Source: Solirubrobacter sp963792915 (GTDB lineage Bacteria > Actinomycetota > Thermoleophilia > Solirubrobacterales > Solirubrobacteraceae). From it: a DNA stretch of 64,000 nucleotides. The notes below the pieces were generated by a model that had not been told where the DNA came from, did not search any database, and saw only the letters and a program-made list of their open reading frames with translations. This document shows positions 60,556 through 64,000 of the stretch, piece by piece; positions within the stretch are counted from its first letter, which is position 1; each line of letters opens with the position of its first letter. The stretch is from assembly GCA_963792915.1 (NCBI GenBank), contig CAWBYD010000003.1, forward strand, positions 1,736,001-1,800,000, read 5' to 3'. A program made the position numbers and the translations under genes.

Positions 60556-62095
60556 CACCGTCCGCGGCACCCACGAGGTGCTCAACCAGTCCGTCCCGTT
60601 CGAGGAGGTCGACCTGTTCGGCCTCGACGCCGCGCTCGTCGAGGCGCTCGAGCGCGAGGGCGGCGGCTGGGCGGCGGGCCGCGTCCGCGAGGCGGGGCTG
60701 CTCGCCGGCTCGAGCATCGCGCAGGCGCACGGGCGCCGCGCCGAGCGCCACGAGCCGCGCCTGGTCACGCACGACCGCTTCGGCCGGCGCGTCGATCAGG
60801 TGGAGCTCGACCCGAGCTGGCACTGGCTGCTCCACGGCGCGATCGAGCGCCAGATCCACGCGCTCCCGTGGGCGGATCCGCGTCCCGGCGCGCACGTCGC
60901 CCGCGCCGCGCTGGAGCTGCTGTGGACGCACGCCAACGCGGGCGTCATGTGCCCGATCTCGATGACCTACTCCGCCGTGCCCGCGCTGCGCGTGGACCCG
61001 GAGCTGGCGCAGGAGTGGGAGCCGCGGCTGATCGCCGGCGCGCTGTGCGGGATGGCGATGACCGAGAAGCAGGGCGGCTCGGACGTGCGCGCCAACACGA
61101 CCCGCGCCGAGCCCGCGGGCAGCGGCTGGTTCGAGCTCACCGGCCACAAGTGGTTCTGCTCCTACCCGCCGTGCGAGCTCTTCCTGGTGCTCGCGCAGGC
61201 GCCCGCCGGCCTCTCGTGCTTCGTGCTCGAGCGCGGCCCCGGCATGGAGTTCCAGCGCCTGAAGGACAAGCTCGGAACGCGCTCGCTGCCGTCGTCGGAG
61301 GTCGAGTTCCGGGCCGCGCCCGCGCGGCTGCTCGGCGAGGAGGGCCGGGGCGTCGCGACGATCATCGAGATGGTCACGCACACGCGGCTGGACTGCGTGA
61401 TCGGGTCGGCGTCGAGCATGCGCAAGGGCGTCGCCGAGGCGGTCTGGCACGCCCACCACCGGGCCGCGTTCGGCGCGCGGCTGGTGGACCAGCCGGCGAT
61501 GGTCAACGTGCTCGCCGACCTGGCGCTCGAGTCCGAGGCCGCGACCGCCACCGCGCTGCGCCTCGCGCGCGCCTACGACGAGGGCGATCACGCGCTGCGG
61601 CGCTTTGCCACCGCGATCGCCAAGTACTGGGTCTGCAAGCGCGCGACGCCGCACGCCGCCGAGGCGCTCGAGTCCCTCGGCGGGAACGGCTACGTCGAGG
61701 AGTCGCCGATGCCGCGGCTGCTGCGCGACGCGCCGCTGAACGGGATCTGGGAGGGCTCGGGCAACGTGATCGCGCTCGACGTATTGCGCGCGCTCGCGCG
61801 CGAGCGGGAGGGAATGGACGCCTTCCGCGCGGAGTGCGAGCTCGCCCGCGGCGCCAACGCGGCGCTGGACGCCCACCTCGACGCCCTCCCGTCGGCGTTC
61901 GATCCGTGGTCGGCACGCCGCGCCGTGGAGGAGCTCGCGCTCGCGCTGCAGGCCTCGCTGCTCGTGCGCCACGCGCCCGCGTTCGTGTCCGACGCCTTCT
62001 GCGCCGCACGACTCGGCGGCGGTGGGCGCGCGTTCGGGACACTTCCGGCCGGGATCGACGGGAGCGCGATTGTCGGCCGTACACTCACGGTATGA
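60545..62095 (+). CDS. AidB-like acyl-CoA dehydrogenase
   Basis: A 516-residue flavoprotein of the AidB branch of acyl-CoA dehydrogenases. Features are GAMTEKQGGSDVRANTT (the flavin-binding loop as CGMAMTEKQGGSDVR), WFELTGHKWFCSYPPCELFLVLA, GNGYVEESPMPRLLRDAPLNGIWEGSGNVIALDVLRAL and the AidB-type C-terminal helical extension. AidB proteins bind DNA in E. coli and destroy alkylating agents or act as isovaleryl-CoA dehydrogenases; which role holds here is not clear. With a TetR partner a catabolic role is more likely. Its stop overlaps the next small ORF as ATGA. Confidence 0.88.
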   Translation: MRVDTVRGTHEVLNQSVPFEEVDLFGLDAALVEALEREGGGWAAGRVREAGLLAGSSIAQAHGRRAERHEPRLVTHDRFGRRVDQVELDPSWHWLLHGAIERQIHALPWADPRPGAHVARAALELLWTHANAGVMCPISMTYSAVPALRVDPELAQEWEPRLIAGALCGMAMTEKQGGSDVRANTTRAEPAGSGWFELTGHKWFCSYPPCELFLVLAQAPAGLSCFVLERGPGMEFQRLKDKLGTRSLPSSEVEFRAAPARLLGEEGRGVATIIEMVTHTRLDCVIGSASSMRKGVAEAVWHAHHRAAFGARLVDQPAMVNVLADLALESEAATATALRLARAYDEGDHALRRFATAIAKYWVCKRATPHAAEALESLGGNGYVEESPMPRLLRDAPLNGIWEGSGNVIALDVLRALAREREGMDAFRAECELARGANAALDAHLDALPSAFDPWSARRAVEELALALQASLLVRHAPAFVSDAFCAARLGGGGRAFGTLPAGIDGSAIVGRTLTV

Positions 62096-62262
62096 GTCAG
62101 CAGGCGCAACCGCGCTACGAGAAGATCCGCATGAAGGCTCCCGACCGGTTCGTGTTCGTGGCCAGGCTGCCGTCGGGGCAGCTCGTCGAGCGCCCGCTCA
62201 TCCGCTTCTCGCTGACGATGAAGCCGCCGCCGCCGACGGTCACGCGCCGCTGCGGTGACTAG
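62092..62262 (+). CDS. Small conserved-looking protein (56 residues)
   Basis: A 56-residue basic protein (MSQQAQPRYEKIRMKAPDR..., ...LVERPLIRFSLTMKPPPPT). The ATG overlaps the dehydrogenase stop (ATGA), and TACACT (62080-62085) ends 6 nt before it, so it could be coupled or made from its own leaderless mRNA. No family recognised, but codon bias supports coding. Confidence 0.55.
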   Translation: MSQQAQPRYEKIRMKAPDRFVFVARLPSGQLVERPLIRFSLTMKPPPPTVTRRCGD

Positions 62263-62295
62263 CACCGCCGCGCGCGTTCGTAAACTGCCGGGCGC

Positions 62296-63714
62296 ATGAC
62301 GCTCCGCGAATTGCTCGGGGACGGCCCCGACGTGGTCGTCACGGGCCTGGCCTTCGACAACCGGCTCGTCGAGCCCGGGACCCTGTTCTTCTGCGTCCCG
62401 GGGTTCACGCGCGACGGCCACGACTTCGCGCCCGATGCCGTCGCGCGCGGCGCGGCGGCGCTCGTCGTGCAGCGCCCGCTCGCGCTCGGGGTGCCCGAGG
62501 TCCTCGTCGACGACGTGCGCGCCGCGATGGCCCGCGCCGCCGCGCGCTTCTACGGCGACCCGACGCGCACGCTGCGCATCGTCGGCGTGACCGGCACGAA
62601 CGGCAAGACGACGACCGCGTTCCTGACGCGCGCGCTGCTCGAGGCGGCCGGCGTGCAGTGCGGGCTGCTCGGGACCGTGAAGTCCGTGGTCGGCGGCGCC
62701 GAGCGGCCGGTGGTCCGCACGACGCCCGAGGCGTTCGACCTCCAGCGCTCGTTCCGCGAGATGCTCGACGCAGGCGATCGTGCGTGTGCGATGGAGATCT
62801 CCTCGCATGCGCTCGAGCTGCGCCGCGCGGATGCGATCCACGTCGCGGCGGCGATCTTCACCAATCTCTCGCAGGACCACCTGGACTTCCACCCGACGAT
62901 GGAGGAGTACTTCGAGGCCAAGCGTCGGCTCTTCGCCTCGCCGCTGACCGCGCTGCGGATCGCCAACGCCGACGACGCGCACGGGCTGCGGCTGATCGCC
63001 GAGTTCCCGGACACGCTGACCTTCGCGATCGCCCGCGAGGCGGACTACCGCGCGGTCGACGTCCGCACGGACGCGACGGGCTGCGACTTCACCGCCCTCA
63101 CGCCGGACGGCTCGTTCGCCGCGCGCGTGCCGCTGCCGGGGCGCTTCAACGTCCTCAACGCGCTGGCCGCGTGGGCGGGCGCGCGGGCCGTCGGCGTGCC
63201 GGCCGAGCGGCTCGCCGGCGCGCTGGCCGGCGCCGCCACCGCGCCCGGGCGCTTCCAGCCCGTGGACGCCGGGCAGCCGTTCTCCGTGGTCGTCGACTAC
63301 GCCCACAAGCCGGACGCTCTGGAGCAGGTCCTGCGCGCGGCGCGCGAGCTCGCGTCCGGGAGGCTGATCGTCGTGGTCGGCGCGGGCGGCGACCGCGACC
63401 GCGGCAAGCGCCCGCTGATGGGCGAGATCGCGGCGCGGCTCGCCGATGTCGCGCTGATCACGTCCGACAACCCGCGCTCGGAGGACCCCGAGGCGATCAT
63501 CGACGAGATCCTCGCGGGGGTCCCGGCCGATCCGCACGCCGCCGTCGAGCGCGATGCCGACCGGCGCGCCTCGATCTTCCGCGCGATCTCGCTCGCACGG
63601 CCGGGCGACGCCGTCGTCATCGCCGGCAAGGGCCACGAGCACGGCCAGGAGTTCGCGGACGGGCGGATCGAGCCGTTCGACGACGCCGCCGTGGCCCGCG
63701 AGGCGCTCGCGTGA
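62296..63714 (+). CDS. murE: UDP-MurNAc-tripeptide synthetase (meso-DAP adding)
   Basis: A 472-residue Mur ligase that adds the third residue to UDP-MurNAc-L-Ala-D-Glu. The ATP loop is VTGTNGKTTTAFLTRALLEAAG (Lys104). The central domain has LSQDHLDFHPTMEEYFEAKRRLF with the metal-binding His-Asp, and the C-terminal domain has YAHKPDALEQVL and DNPR (Asp391-Arg394), the signature for meso-diaminopimelate rather than lysine. It starts at ATG 62296, with TAAACT (62281-62286) 9 nt upstream as a possible own promoter. The stop overlaps the murF remnant as GTGA. Confidence 0.95.
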   Translation: MTLRELLGDGPDVVVTGLAFDNRLVEPGTLFFCVPGFTRDGHDFAPDAVARGAAALVVQRPLALGVPEVLVDDVRAAMARAAARFYGDPTRTLRIVGVTGTNGKTTTAFLTRALLEAAGVQCGLLGTVKSVVGGAERPVVRTTPEAFDLQRSFREMLDAGDRACAMEISSHALELRRADAIHVAAAIFTNLSQDHLDFHPTMEEYFEAKRRLFASPLTALRIANADDAHGLRLIAEFPDTLTFAIAREADYRAVDVRTDATGCDFTALTPDGSFAARVPLPGRFNVLNALAAWAGARAVGVPAERLAGALAGAATAPGRFQPVDAGQPFSVVVDYAHKPDALEQVLRAARELASGRLIVVVGAGGDRDRGKRPLMGEIAARLADVALITSDNPRSEDPEAIIDEILAGVPADPHAAVERDADRRASIFRAISLARPGDAVVIAGKGHEHGQEFADGRIEPFDDAAVAREALA

Positions 63715-63839
63715 GCGCTGCCGAACCCGCCATCATCATCGACGGCTGCTACAACGCCAGCCCGCTCCCCATGCTCGACGATCTCGCTACGCAGGCGCCC
63801 GCACGGGGGCGCGGGCCGGAGGCGCTCGCCCGTGGGTGA
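63711..63839 (+). pseudogene. murF: murF remnant (42 codons)
   Basis: Between murE and mraY, where murF (about 450 residues) is expected, there is only a 42-codon frame: MSAAEPAIIIDGCYNASPLPMLDDLATQAPARG... The core IIDGCYNASPLPMLDDLA resembles the MurF block with DxYNANPxSMxxAL from the middle of the enzyme. GTG overlaps the murE stop, and the end overlaps the mraY start region. The rest of murF is missing, so an internal deletion is likely; a functional murF must exist elsewhere. Confidence 0.6.
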
Positions 63840-64000
63840 GGTGTTGATCGCGGGGACCGCCTCGCTGCTGATCTGCATCTTCCTCTCGCCCAAGTTCATC
63901 TCGTTCCTGCGCGAGCGTGAGTTCGGCCAGAACATCCGCGAGGAGGGCCCGGAGGGGCACCACGCGAAGGCCGGGACGCCGACGATGGGCGGGATCATCA
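63832..64000 (+). CDS. mraY: Phospho-MurNAc-pentapeptide transferase MraY (5' part)
   Basis: The first 56 codons of MraY, cut by the window edge. It begins MGEVLIAGTASLLICIFLSPKFISFLREREFGQNIREEGPEGHHAKAGTPTMGG, where the HHAKAGTPTMGG block is the MraY hallmark and the first helix anchors the enzyme. MraY transfers phospho-MurNAc-pentapeptide to undecaprenyl phosphate (lipid I). GTG at 63832 overlaps the murF remnant by 8 bp; an alternative GTG is at 63841. Confidence 0.9.
   Translation, partial: MGEVLIAGTASLLICIFLSPKFISFLREREFGQNIREEGPEGHHAKAGTPTMGGII

Overview
The window is about 72% G+C chromosomal DNA from a high-GC Gram-positive bacterium. I would place it among the Actinobacteriota, most likely class Thermoleophilia (Solirubrobacter/Conexibacter relatives). 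That placement rests on gene content and style: an F420-type luciferase-fold oxidoreductase, a MurE with the DNPR signature of meso-diaminopimelate addition, a Tad/CpaF pilus locus without a secretin, dense GTGA/ATGA overlaps, and many genes with a TANNNT -10 box 6-9 nt before the start codon (leaderless expression). No database search was possible. No rRNA, tRNA, CRISPR array, prophage or insertion sequence was seen.

Layout. 1-2.4 kb: the end of an unknown gene, a PAP2 phosphatase, and a divergent pair of ATP:cob(I)alamin adenosyltransferase and a lipoprotein with a transcobalamin-like domain. 2.6-5.4 kb: three-gene proton-translocating transhydrogenase (pntAA-pntAB-pntB). 5.4-7.3 kb: MarR regulator divergent from a luciferase-like oxidoreductase, then a sigma factor. 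7.6-12.6 kb: a soluble HAMP-array hybrid histidine kinase coupled to a REC-PAS-GGDEF-EAL protein. 12.5-22.2 kb: secreted proteins (GH92 mannosidase, CAP protein, ankyrin protein, collagen-like protein with a small membrane partner, matrixin-type metalloprotease). 22.3-32.8 kb: small regulators and metabolic genes, including a zinc ribbon, a twin REP-like repeat, an ArsR-SRPBCC fusion, an acyl-CoA carboxylase subunit, a SET protein, a mercaptopyruvate sulfurtransferase convergent with a cysteine-dioxygenase-like cupin, an S4 protein, a second sigma factor, a GNAT protein, an EamA transporter and a LysR regulator.

32.8-44 kb: MOSC protein, glpD, a secreted repeat protein, folP, a degenerate Rho paralogue with a histone-H1-like tail, and an acetyl-metabolism pair (pta plus a GNAT/acyl-CoA-synthetase fusion). 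44-54.6 kb: two-component system with cpaB, then (after an opposite-strand SDR and a kinase-M23-aminotransferase fusion) cpaF-tadB-tadC; three short 'linker' ORFs fill the gaps between these genes and keep stop/start overlaps. 54.6-55.8 kb: cytoplasmic M4 protease with an emfourin-type inhibitor. 56-64 kb: the division/cell-wall cluster mraZ-rsmH-ftsL-ftsI, interrupted by a TetR/AidB-like module, then murE, a 42-codon murF remnant and the start of mraY.

The observations most worth following are the Rho paralogue, the shared element in front of both sigma-factor genes, the linker ORFs of the Tad operons, the collagen-like/matrixin locus, the trifunctional fusion, and the interrupted dcw cluster with its murF fragment.
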